Source of the DNA: Rhabdornis inornatus
Lineage: Eukaryota > Chordata > Aves > Passeriformes > Rhabdornithidae
Length of the DNA: 64,000 nt
Direction: 5' to 3'
Assembly (NCBI GenBank): GCA_013397075.1
Contig: VWZS01007473.1
Span: forward strand, 1,360,740 to 1,424,739
Every line of letters starts with the position of its first letter. Position 1 is the first letter of the stretch. The position numbers and the translations under genes are program-made. This document shows positions 25,001-36,900 of this stretch, piece after piece. A model generated the notes under the pieces. It made no database searches and was not told the DNA's origin. It saw nothing but the letters and a program-made list of their open reading frames with translations.

Positions 25001-27479
25001 GGATAAGATTTAACAAAAGTTGGAGCTGAACCTTGGATACTGTATGGAAATCCCCCTTGGTCTAAGTGCACACATGATAGCTTCTCCTTTTCTACCTACA
25101 ATAGCAATATGCAAACTCATAAACAATAATTTCCAAGGCCATCAGAAAAGGAATTATCAGAACTGTATAAGACCCACAAAAGTATCTGGAATCCTACATG
25201 GCTTTTATGCAAATTTTCCAAACAACTTCAAACACTTATGAGGCCCATAACAAACCTCACTCTCAGAAACACCTCTGATTTCCTTTTCACAGTATTTCAT
25301 TTAGTGAAAGTTAAGAGAGATTCAAACATTATTTCTAGCTACAGACATTGTAATGCATTTTAAAAAACAGTAATAAAAATTAAACTTTTAAAAAATATTA
25401 TAATTAAGACAGTTCCTAAGGTCCTTTTATTACAGTAGCTCTACCTGGCCAAATCTCACTTGACATCTGTCCACCTAACATCCTTTTGAACAAAAGATAT
25501 TCTTATTCCAGAGCATTCAGAGACAGCTACTGCATTTTAATTTCACACTTGCCTTAATAACAAATTAACTTGAAAGCATAGATAACCCTTTGTTAAATAC
25601 AGGCTGCTCTGGGCCTGCAATCTTTATTTCCAATGGAATATTGTAGAGCCAGGTTTGCACTGGATCTATAAGCAAACATTAAAACATAGGAACAAATTCA
25701 GGGGAACTGTTTTATTCTGGTGAACACCAACATGATCAGCTCTTACTCATACTGTTTGAAACAAAGCCCAACAAAAAAGGCCCTGGATCAGGCTCACAAA
25801 TATTTGCAGTAAGACAATTCGAACTTTCCCAATGGATAGGAAATGTGCCAAGGTGTACTGTTAAAGTTATGCTCTCTGCAATGTGAAGAGTGGCCCCTTC
25901 CTCTGACACCCAAAAGTTGCCCTACCTGGGGGCCTACATATGTTCATGTGGTCAGCAGATTCCCCCACAGCTCCACAGCTGTGGTCAGCTCTCCTCTCAG
26001 ATGTGGAAATCATCAGCCAAACGCAGTGAGTGTGTTATGACACATGACTTGGGACACCTCCAATTTGTGACTTAGACACTCCTGTACAGCTCTTGAGGTG
26101 ACCACATGAGGAAGACTCTGCTTGTTCTACTGCTAAGACCCCATGGGAGGAGAGAGGCACAAAGTCACCATCAGAGCCTACTTCAGTCTCCAACTAAACG
26201 TGAAAATAAGTGACAAAAGTAAGTTCTGAAGACACTGTTCACTTGCTGTTTGCTGCAACTCTGATGGCCTGCGGTCAGGCTATGGCCCAGGGCTTCTGCA
26301 AATGCCCTTCTCAGAGCCCAGCTGTGCCTATTCATCATCATCTGCTTCATGGGGATTTTAATCTGACGGGCGGGGGGGACCTAGACCTTCGTGAGTACTA
26401 GGAATGTTATGTAAAGAGAAATCTCACTGTTTCCACTGTGAAATTTTGCCTCAGGCAACTTATGAATGTTCCAGGGAAGATATTCACCATTTTCAGCAAA
26501 ACAGCTGACAGATCCATCTGCTGCTCTTGGTGATATTGGGTGCAATTTTCAAGTGTCTCAGTAACATACACTCCTACAGTTCCAGTGAAAAGCCAAGTTC
26601 CTCCTGCATGACAACTGTAAGGGAGGGGAGACAGTAAACTTTTGCTCTAAATTTTTGAATAATTTTAAGGGTGACTTGCTTTTGAAATATCTCAACACTG
26701 ATGACTATGAAATTTGGAAGAACTGGTTTTATACAGTTACAATGAGTTTCCCAAGAAATGTAGATGCTCAAGAGGGAAATTTCCAGTTCTTTTTGTCTAA
26801 TTCTTTTATTTTAGAAAACTTTCCTTTATTTTATACAGAAAAAAGATCCATGGAATTTTAGTTGCCTTAAAATTACAATATGGAAATCTTGTTATCTCAC
26901 ACTTTTTAAACAGGAAAAATGTAGATTTATATCTATTGCAATATTCTTTGACAACCAGGTGGATAATATTTTCACTTGGTTGTTTTTAAGGTAAAAGTAA
27001 AAACCCTTATTTTGATATTAAAAAGAAAGCATTTCATTTTGAAATTTATTTTCACTGTGTGAAAACCAGGTTTGAAGATGAAGTGCTTAATGTGAGTTTA
27101 AATTACATGGTTTAGCTGAATTCATATATATGACTTAAGATTTTGATTAGCTAAACAAGCAAATTTTTCTTGCTTTGAAACCTTTTCACCCTAAGTTTTC
27201 AGCATGATTCTGAATTAAAAGTGAGTCATTCACACAGATGTCACCACAAATTTATGGGTCAGGGAGTTTTGAGTTTGCTCTGCCACGAATGTGTGAAACA
27301 GAAGGACTTCAATGCTGCTGTATGGCAAAGCTCACTGTAAATTTACCTGCGACAGAACTGCACCAGTGCCTACAACAGTCACAGGCACACTTGTGCCCAT
27401 GGGCTCAGCTGCCAGCAACCTCAGCTGCCAAACCTCCTGTGGATGTGGCATCAGGGACAAAGCTCGTATTTAACCCACA
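19075..27479. other. Noncoding DNA, no gene found
   Basis: Long unique AT-rich stretch. Small items seen are a T13 run near 22933-22945, a 12-bp perfect palindrome CCACAGCTGTGG at 25973-25984 preceded by a copy of its left half, and a G-rich run near 26369-26380. Sequence at about 19280-19440 is high-complexity and AT-rich and could be conserved, but I cannot show it. No mobile element or exon is recognised. Confidence 0.6.
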
Positions 27480-27500
27480 GGCTCCCTCAGTAAGGGAGCC
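27480..27500. repeat. Perfect 8-bp hairpin with 5-nt loop
   Basis: GGCTCCCT at 27480-27487 pairs exactly with AGGGAGCC at 27493-27500 around the loop CAGTA. It is a short, GC-rich and stable stem. Nothing around it indicates a terminator or RNA gene. Confidence 0.7.
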
Positions 27501-28020
27501 CCAAGGCTGGCAGCCTTTCTCTATGCTTTGTGTCAAGTTAATAAACACAGATATAATTTGTTTTAACCTTGGTCACTGCTACTTTGGTCCTCTTGACCCA
27601 AGTCACAAGCAGGGAGTACGAATTTGCTGCACCTGACAGCCTCCTCACCTTGTGCATAAAGGAGAGCAGTATAAAAAAATAGCCCACTGAAATTCATGTT
27701 TGGCAGCTAGCAACCTCTCCTGAACTGCCATGGGGGCTTTCATCTTTCTATGAACACTGCACGACTGCTGGGGAAAGAGATGGCGACAGAGCAACAACAA
27801 AAAAATTGCACACAACTGTGTTCATCGGTGCCAAATCTCACTCTCCCAGTGCTGGTAAAAAAGGCAAAGTTTCTCAGGCTTCCCTGTAAGGTCACAGCTG
27901 GTACTTCTATGAATCTTCTTATTACATGGGAACGAGGCAGAGGTTCATAGAGAGAGACAGATGGTGAGGAGCAATGTTACTTATCCTAATGTGCATGTGA
28001 GACAAAGAGCTGCTTGGCAT
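27501..28020. other. Noncoding DNA, no gene found
   Basis: Unique sequence with no recognised repeat or coding segment, leading into the CpG patch at 28.02 kb. Confidence 0.6.
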
Positions 28021-28115
28021 ACCTCTCGCTCCCAGTCCTCGCCGGGCCATGGCGGGCAGCCGACCTCCGCCAAGTGTTTGTTCCCCTACACTTTTCATTC
28101 CTCCCCTCCGTGAGT
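28021..28115 (+). promoter_or_regulatory. CpG cluster with possible first-exon signals
   Basis: Seven CpGs lie within 28027-28110, against a CpG-poor background. Inside is GGGCCATGGCGG, a near-ideal Kozak start with the ATG at 28049. The frame stays open for 20 codons up to GTGAGT at 28110-28115, a good splice-donor hexamer. If read as an exon, the coding part would be 28049-28109, ending after one base of the next codon. No partner exon is identified, so this is a candidate only. A CpG-containing enhancer is the alternative. Confidence 0.2.
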
Positions 28116-28300
28116 CTGATCTTACTTGTCTTTGGTGTTTACATGAATCATGCTAGATGTTTTCCAGAGATTTGGGCTCTAATGAGCGAGGCCAGCAAAA
28201 ACAGCAGCAACAAACAAACAAGTTGGCCCAAGCCAAGCTTGCCCACCGCCGTGCATTTGCATTCATGTCGGCCACCCCCTCTGCCTGCCCCGTCTGCCAA
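28116..28300. promoter_or_regulatory. Candidate conserved noncoding element
   Basis: Complex, non-repetitive sequence. It has TTGGC-4 bp-GCCAA at 28223-28236, an NFI-like palindrome one base short of the usual spacing. A CpG-containing stretch with an octamer-like ATTTGCAT follows near 28255. It lies just downstream of the CpG cluster. The regulatory call is inference. Confidence 0.2.
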
Positions 28301-30899
28301 ACCCTGAGAGTGGTGGCAAGAGTGGGAATGGGCAGCCCCAGGATGAAGCTTCAAGATTTGGGTTGTAGAGGTACATTTTAATAACACTGAAAACACAAAC
28401 TGTGCCTGGGGTTTTCATGTGGGAAGGGCAGGAGGGAAGCAAGATTTGTGTTGGAGGGAAGGGGGATATTAATTGTGGCTCAAGCCAGGACTTCAACGGT
28501 GGGAATTAGGAGCAGGAAAAGATAAGGTAAAAATGCAGTTTGCATATTCATTGAAATATAGCTTAGAATATGAGGGAAGAAGGGCAGACTTTGATCTCTG
28601 TGGTATAAGGGTATCGCTGGAAGAACCTCACTCATTCCAGTTGAATTATTCCTGTTTTTCAGCAGCAATGGAGAGGAGAATCTGCTCTCCTGAGCCCAAC
28701 CTCCTTCTTCAGCTGCAAATGGAAAAATTCACATAGCACTTCCACAGCCATCACAGTGAAAATGCATCTGGAATTAATGCTGAAATCATATGAGCAGGAT
28801 CTTCCAGGAAAGACCTTGCAGAACCAGAGGTAGCACTTCTGAGAGAAGATAAGACAAGATATGGCTCCATCACATGGCAGTTGTCCTTTCAGACCACTAG
28901 CCAAGGATGCAATTCTTCATTCAGGCAAGTAACTATTTAAAAACAGGCTGGCTGTGGGGAAACCCATCCTACCCCCTGAAAACATGATAGCCAAAAATGC
29001 AAAGATTGCCCCTCAAACTGGCACTCAGAGGAAGGAGGAGGAGTTGCCTGGGAATTGGCAAGCCGCAGCAAGAAGATGAAGGGAATTGCTTGTCCAGGGT
29101 ATTTTTATCTTGTGGTTCTGTAGGCAGGAAGATGAATGGAAAGGCAGAACATGATTTGCAGCTTATACAGAACTTTGAGTAACTCCTAACTAGCACACCA
29201 TCATGGAGGGGAAGAAGGCAAGATGAAAGCACAGCTCTTTTTTCTTCACTTTTTTTTTAAACTATTACTAAAATAGTTTAATTCCTCAGCAGAGCAGATG
29301 ATATCACATTCACTTTAATACCAATTACATTTAACTAGGTTTTACTTAGAAGTGACAAGAGAACTTTCTTTCAAACAAACCAAACAAGATTTAATATGCT
29401 GGAAATATGACAGATTGATAACACATGAACTTAAAAGTCTACAGCAAAATTGTTCATGATCCACCCTGTATCAGCTGTACTGATGCACACACTTTCTTTA
29501 TACACTGAGAACCCCACATTCCAGTCTACCCCAGAAACAGTGTAAATTTTTGTAGCTTCAGCAAAAGTCTGATCTCAGGCTCTATGTCATGACAGCCTCT
29601 GCCATCATTCTGCCTGCTGTCCTTGTAGCACAGGCCTGGCAGTGCCAATAGCTCTTCCTGAAAAGAGCTAGGTGCCTCTTCCTGAGAAGAACTAGTGGGA
29701 GCATCATACTCAGCTTCAGTGGTGATGACTTCCTGACACAGGAAACCAAGGAATGGGGTCCTTCCTGCAGCAAGGCTTACACAGACCCATTGTCATTGAT
29801 GAGCTACTGCAAACCCAGAGACAGTGGGCTAGTAGTAACTTGATATTAATGGGCATCATTTCACTCAGGACTAAGTACATGGCCACCCTCCAGGCATCAA
29901 TATTCCTGTGACTTGCAATTAAAAGTAGATGAGACAGCACATGTGCTTAAGATAAATACTGAAAATGTTTGACGAACTTTTGTGTTTACTATTTACTTGT
30001 GATTTTTGTAGCAAACATCTAGGAGGAGGAAAATAAAATTTCATTTGGCATCATTTTGGTTTCCTTCATGTTTGTAAGCAACTCCCACTGTCTCCACTAC
30101 AAAAAGAAGCACCACTTCTTCTGGATGTCCCACAACACAGCATGGCCAATTTCCAGCTCCCACTACAACACGTGGGAGTTTCCCTATTGGTTTCAGTGGG
30201 ACATATGAGCAATCACCACCTCAGAAAATTAATTAACTTCCATGATTCATCTGTGGTTTAGCCTAAGCTGACTTGTCAACATAAGGGGCAGAAGACTACT
30301 GGCACTGACTTAAAAATTCAAAGCACCCTTTCTACCTCTGATATAATTTAAACTAAGACCTACTGTAGCCAAGTGCTTTGGGATTTGAGAGTCTCTGATT
30401 TTGAAGGGTTGTTAACATTTTACAGGTTGCTGTTTCTTGCTGGAATGGGGAATCAGGTTCTGCTGCAGTAAAACAGGGTACTGGATTCCTGCTAACACAC
30501 CTTCCCTGCCAGCTTACCCAAACCAAGAATAACTGTGAGACAGGCCTTTGGCAAACAAGCATAAATGCAGCAATCTGGGCTTTCAAATGCACGAGGCCCC
30601 TGGACAGAGCTACAGTGTGGGGTAGGATCCAAAGGTGCAGATTTCCATGCACATAACACGCTGGCTGCAGCCCTGGATCCTGCCAGGATCTCAGCAGAGC
30701 AGCTCTGCAGCCACATTCCAGCCCCAGCACCCCCAGGAGCAGGAGGATGGGCTGTGCCATGGGTGTGCTTCCCTGCCAGAGGCATGGCTGGAGCACATCC
30801 ACCTCTACCAGCATCATGGTGCTGCCATTATCAAAGTGGGAGCAAAACCTCATGGGTTAAACACAGTTTGTTCCCCTTTGAGGACAAAAGTAAAGAGAG
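28301..30899. other. Noncoding DNA, no gene found
   Basis: Unique sequence. A short hairpin TAAACTAT/ATAGTTTA is at 29258-29280, and a 24-bp tandem duplication at 29652-29699 is listed separately. The minus-strand frame at 30353-30853 (166 codons) lies over a GC-richer patch, with other frames open on both strands, and has no family resemblance. Confidence 0.6.
29652..29699 (+). repeat. Two-copy 24-bp tandem duplication
   Basis: The units at 29652-29675 and 29676-29699 both begin CTCTTCCTGA and continue with related AAGA-CTAG sequence, with a few substitutions between them. It is a small local duplication in noncoding DNA. Confidence 0.7.
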
Positions 30900-30991
30900 C
30901 ATCACAAAATATCCTGATTTGGAAGGGTCCCACAAGGACCATCAAGTCCAGCTCCTGACTCTGCACAGGACAGTCCCAAGAATCTCATCAT
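30900..30991 (-). mobile_element. CR1 LINE 3'-end fragment
   Basis: The plus strand reads ATCACAAAATATCCTGATTT, then a GGAAGGGTCCCACAAGGACC-type block and ATCAAGTCCAGCTCCTGACT, then CTGCACAGGACA. This is the reverse complement of the CR1 3' untranslated end as seen in birds. Only about 90 bp remain, a typical 5'-truncated copy. The element's 3' end is on the left, so it reads on the minus strand. Confidence 0.85.
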
Positions 30992-33900
30992 GCTTGCAAA
31001 AGTTGCCTTGTTTTGCTCTTCCTATCTGTGCAATATTCATATTTGTACACCTAATTCGGAGAACATTTTCAGCAGATAAGTATAAGAAAGGCTTTATTTA
31101 GAGGTTAAGTATTTACAATTCTCCAGTATGGCTCATGTTTCTGCCAAGCATCTATTTCCTAAGCTGCACTGAACACAGAGACTTTATTTTTAGTACAGAT
31201 ATCCAAACTTGCACCTTGATTTCTGCACTTCTTTTATCACTGCAAATAGTTGTAAAAAAACCACTACTGGCAACAACACTATATTAATATACTCCAAACT
31301 AAATAAGAAAAACCCTACAGTGAGCTGAATTGGCATTCATTATTCCAGTTGTTTCATATCTTTAAATGATTCTGGTAAATCGATAAAGCTCTGCAAAGTG
31401 GCTGTTGTCTGCTGATTTCTAACTCTAGTCAGTGGCATCCACTCTTTAGTGCACCACACACTTGCTGTGTAGCCATTAGATGAAAGCACTATCACCTGTC
31501 AAACAAACTGCTAGAACTGTGATAAATTAATGATCAAATAGTACAGTCTGATGTACAGTAGCAGTGCCGAGGCTAGTTACAACCAGGCCTCATGCTTTAA
31601 AAATGTAGCTGACATTAAAAAAAAATCAGCCATTAAAGAAAAATGTCACACAGCTTTTCAAAAAAATATCTATTTAAAAAATGACCACATACTGCTAATC
31701 CAGGATTTGCAGTTTTACTAAAAAAAAAAATAAAAATGTTTTTAATGTTACAGCAAAACCTTTCTGTATACTATAAATTTTCAAGGCAAGCAACAGCACA
31801 CAGCTAAGCTGAGAGGATGTTTATATTTTTTTGGTAAGCAGTGCTGTGTACAAATCTGTACCTTGGAGGAATCCTCTGGTGTGTCACGGACAAAACTCTT
31901 GTTTGCAAGGGAAATGTCCCGAGTTCTTCTTTTCCCCCTAATGCTTTTGATTTTTGACATCATGGGTAAAATATTTCAAGGGAGCTCCATATCACTTCTA
32001 AATATAAACAATACAAAATAAGCCTTTGCTTTTGAAGCACTTGACATCCTTTGAGCTTTGAATTTCAACTCCTAATAACTCTTGATGCTCACTGCATTAA
32101 TGTATAAAGTCCTTTTTGTGAGCTAGAAATGGTTCCTCATGTCCCTCCTGCCATTGGCTTTATGAGCTTAATTTATTCTTTTTAATATAAAATCTCATTA
32201 CCTGAACATGACACCACCACTTCCATTTTATCTTTGATATAAGAACAGAGAGAAACCAAAATCAAAACCTTAAATAAAGTCTGTAATCATCCCTCACTTT
32301 CTCTTGCTTTTCAAATTTCTAAACAAAATTAAGTAAAAATACCTTCCAGGGCACACTAAGAAATGTAAAGAGTGAGGGAAAAAAAAAAGAAAATTACTTT
32401 ATAGTGAACTAACAAGGGACATAATTACTTACACAAGCAGCATATCTTTTTCTTGATGATATTCCTTCATGTTTATTTTGCTGTATTTGTAAAAGATGGG
32501 GAGTGCCTAGGAAGAATGGATATGCTGGAAAGCTTGATCTACTGAAGCAAGTTCTGAACAAAGATTTACTTAACCTTAGGCAAAATGCACTTTTTCTAAA
32601 CTTTACTTTAGCATAAACCACTTAATAGACTGCAAAATATGTAGTAATGGATTTTAAAAAAATCTTTAAGAAATGGAAGCAGCTAAGGAAAAGCCACCAG
32701 TGAGGGAATTCATTGAGATGGAGGATTTAGTTGGGACTTTGAGTCCTGATTTTAACTGAAAATTGGAGTGATCAAGGTATTAGCACATGAAAGCACCACT
32801 TCGGTGCACTAATGGCAGTTCCTTTATGTTGTTGTTGTTGTTGTTAGAGAAGTGACTTAAGCGTTGACTTAAATTATGAATTTGGCAGGGATCAAACTCC
32901 ATGATCTAATTATGTCTTAGGGCTTTCACTGAGTCTTTTGAGGTAGCTGGTTGCAAAGATAAAGACTTTTTCACGAGGAACATGCTTTTCATCCAAATTC
33001 ACATTCCAGATCCTGCAGGATCTTTATGTTCTGTCCACTTACACAGAAGCCTTCAACAAATGAAGGCTTGTGTCCCTGGAAAACTATATTTTAACTGTGA
33101 AATGTCAACTACTTACTCAGAGGGGAAAGGACCTGTACATTTTTTAATTCCTGTGCTGTGCCTTTTCCTCTGATACCAGCAATAACTGGGACTGTGTTCA
33201 TCTGAGGTTACCATGCTGGAACTATTGCTGTGAACATCAACTAGAATGAGTGAGAAAACTAAATTAGGCACTTTGTGTTGCTGAAGATTCATTTCAGGTA
33301 GCCTATGACAATCCCATTTCCCACTCAAGAGTCATTCAATGCCTTGGGACTACAGCATGTTTTAAAACCATGACAACTTCAAAAATGTTGTATGTATCAG
33401 CAGTAGGAAGCTGAACTTTACCTTCACACTGAGGGAAGAATAGATGAATCCCCCTGAAAATTTGTGCAAATGGATATGTAAGAATTAGGCTCCATGAACC
33501 TGCTATCCAACTGCATTGGGAAAAGAAGAAAGCTTGCTAATCGGGATGAGAAACTGATACGTTGTTGAATATAGATTGGATACATTGATTCAGATGTACA
33601 AACACATTCTGCAATAATTATACGAAAGGGTACAGTACTTGTAAATTAAACCATGTTAGCTGACATTAGCTCATTTCGTCATTTATCCTTTGTTTACACT
33701 CCCAGTATTACTAAGTACTCTTCATTTAATTAAACATACTTGTAACATTCCTTCAATTAGATAAATAATGCAGCTGCTTCCTCCATCACATAAGGATGAG
33801 AAATCAAGATAATGCAATATTTATTTTTATTCTAGTTCTCTCTCTGTCAGACACTTTACAATCAAATCCATGCAGCTGCCAGGTCTATCAGTAGTATTTC

Positions 33901-36900
33901 AACCCATATACATATTAAAAGAAGTAAGTATCTCATTATCTACTTAACTACCATAATCTGTTAAAAATTTTGGCAGGCCAGGTAAAGGAAAATTGAAAGT
34001 GGCTTTATAAAAACAACTTATTAACAGGCTCTTCAGTGATAAAAGGCTTCAAGATAAATACCACAGATAGTAAAAGCTAGCTTAAACCACTGATTTGAAA
34101 CTCTTACAGAAGGTTGATGGTTTCTAAATAAGTAGCAATTAGTCTGAAGTAATCCATTTATCTCCTCTGCAAGTGACTGAAATAAAGAGAAATTAGATAA
34201 AACTACATGCAGAGAAACAAAGTGATAACAGAAATGCAATCAGATGGAACTGAACAAAAATTATAAAGGCAGGGCAATAATATATAGTTCATTTGCTTAT
34301 TCTAGGCTTTGATTCATTCCCTGTGGTAATTGTAAAATTTAATAATATCTGTATACTTACAGTGTTCTGAAAAAAGCCCCACCATTACACATTGTTATCC
34401 CTGTAGGTTGGATGACAAACGCCTGGGGCAATACTACCATCAAAGCATGTGACATACCCAACATGGATCTTCTAATCTTCATAGGGATGACAACTGTCAT
34501 TTTTAAAGTGCATGGCAAATGAAGAGGGTGTAAAAAACGAAACTTCTTGTTTTTGGGGGGCTGCTGGTGGTAGGGACTGTTTAAGCCTCCACTGTGCTTT
34601 AAAACTGCAGTAGCAAACCCCAAGTAATTCAGTTGAACAGTTATATAGATTTCTTAATGCTTAAAAAGTGCTGTCCAGGCTGGGAATAACCATCTGTTCC
34701 TTTGAGAACTCATACTCTCCTAGCTAATATATACAGCTAATACACTGTATAGCTTATATGTCAAAAATAGATCAATGCCTGCCAAAGGAAGATAGGTACT
34801 GTTCCAGCAAACACCTCTGCTTAAAACTTTGTGCCTTTTTTTTTCCCAATGATAGGTAATATTTTTTAGGCTATGTAAATGAAATAAAAGAATCTACAGT
34901 CTGTTGATTTCTATTTACATGTTTTACTCATGTAATTTTAAGTACTAGCCCTTGTCTGCTTCTCTTCATTTCCCTGTGCTACAAAACGTGGCACAGACAG
35001 TGCAAATCACCGACCCTGATAGTTGGAATAGGATTGTCACTTTAATGTTCAACGTGTTTTCTTCTTAACATTTTTTTTGCATTATAACAAGACTGTACTG
35101 TGAGACACCTTTTGTTATGTATATATGAACAAAAGAAGTCAGAAAAAATTTAGTACACTGAGCAAGGGAACTAAAAGTTGACAACAGCTAGTAGACAAGG
35201 TACTCTATACTAGATTTAATCTGCTCTTAAATTTTCCTTCCTGAGACTGTGTTGGTCAGACAGATCAGTGCTGCACACTTTCAGATGGAAAAAGTTAATG
35301 CAGCATCTAGATAAAAAACAAAAGCCCCATGATGCCTCCAAACCATGAGTTTAAGATATGTTTTATTCTAGGAGCTCCCAAAGTAATTGTCTGCCATTTT
35401 CCTGTGGCAGCCATAATAGTATAAACACAGACTTCACACAGTCTATAAGTCATTTTTTTTCTGTGACCAGTGCAGTGAAACTGTGGTCTGGGAAAAAAGG
35501 ATCACAGCCTGATGAAATGAGAGCACCCAAAACCACTGACCATTTTAGTCCCATTAAGTGGCACTAGAATCACCAGTCAAATCCATGCATCCAGCAGTCT
35601 TTCCCTATACCCTGCACTAAAAATAGTGGCTTGTTGCACCCCCTTAGATTCCTTCCACAGCTTTCAGTAAGATGGTGACCGGACCAACTGTCAGCGGGTT
35701 GTTGCAAGTACTAGATGAAGTTAAACATGAAACATCTTTGTTCAATCAGTACAAAATAAAAGTGATAAAAGAAACCATCTTTCATAGGAAGTTCTTTCTG
35801 TTGCTGAAGTACAAGATTTATTTCCTTTAAAAAAAACAACGCAGAATAGCAGAGATGACAGAGCCATTCTCATTTTGAAACAGACCTGAGGTTCTCAAGG
35901 AATGTGGGTTGGTAATTTCTTTCAGTGGAATACAATAGTGAGACATGGGACAGAGACTTAGATCTGTGCTCAGATGCAGGGTTGTGCAAATTTCAGAAAG
36001 TCACTAGGACAAGGACAACTTTTTCTGTGTCTGTTCATTACTATGTGCACAACGGCCTCCCGTTCCCAAGCAGACTCCAAGCTCTGCAGCAATAAAAAAA
36101 CATTAACTAGTAACAAAAAAATAAGTATACTTATATTGAACTTTAAAATATAGCAGTGGAATTTAATACAGTCTGCATTTCATTAGTTTTAACCCATATT
36201 GGATTAACTTGAATAAAATGAGTACATACGAACATTTTAGAATGAAATGCCTGAAAACAAGCATTCTAGATGAAAATTTCCCCCAAACTTTATAATAAAA
36301 AATCATGCTTTTAATCTGATCTATCATTTCAAAAAAAGAGTTTCATGGGAAGATGCTGGTTGTACCTGATGTGGAGGTTTGAGATATCGTTCAGGAGTCA
36401 GATAATGTGGCAGTGATATACTTAACCCAGGAATTCTGAATGAGGCTGGACTTGCTGAACATTCAGATCATCACCAGCCAGCACTCACCAACCTGGCAGG
36501 ATTCAAATTCCCACTGCAGAGGGAATGAGCAGGCTTTTTCAATCAGCTGAGAGCAGATTAAGCAAATATTCTTGGGGAAAGCTGCAGTACAGGGACTGAG
36601 TTTCCATGCAGAGAATCAGCAGCCAGGTCTTCTCAGTGCCCCAGGGTGAGAGGGCTCCCACACGCTGAATACCCCAGCAAGGCAGCACAGGTACCAGTGA
36701 CTGCTGCTGAGGACAAAGGGGGTAGAAAGCAGATTCCTTCCTCATGGTACACAGCATGCTGATGTTGGGCTGCTCAGTCTGACCCACAATTCACACATGG
36801 GAGAATGTACACACCCACCTAATACATATATACTCATTAATGATGCCTAGCTGTGTATTTTACAGAAATAATGTTAATATGTTTTAGGTTGAATTGACGA

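Noticed and set aside
30353..31101. Overlapping 166- and 178-codon frames on opposite strands
   Set aside because: They lie over GC-rich DNA, and the plus-strand one runs into the CR1 fragment at 30900-30991. Neither resembles a known protein.
34365..34519. About 50-codon regions open on both strands, exon-like
   Set aside because: No splice sites of good quality and no recognisable product; open frames of this length are common.
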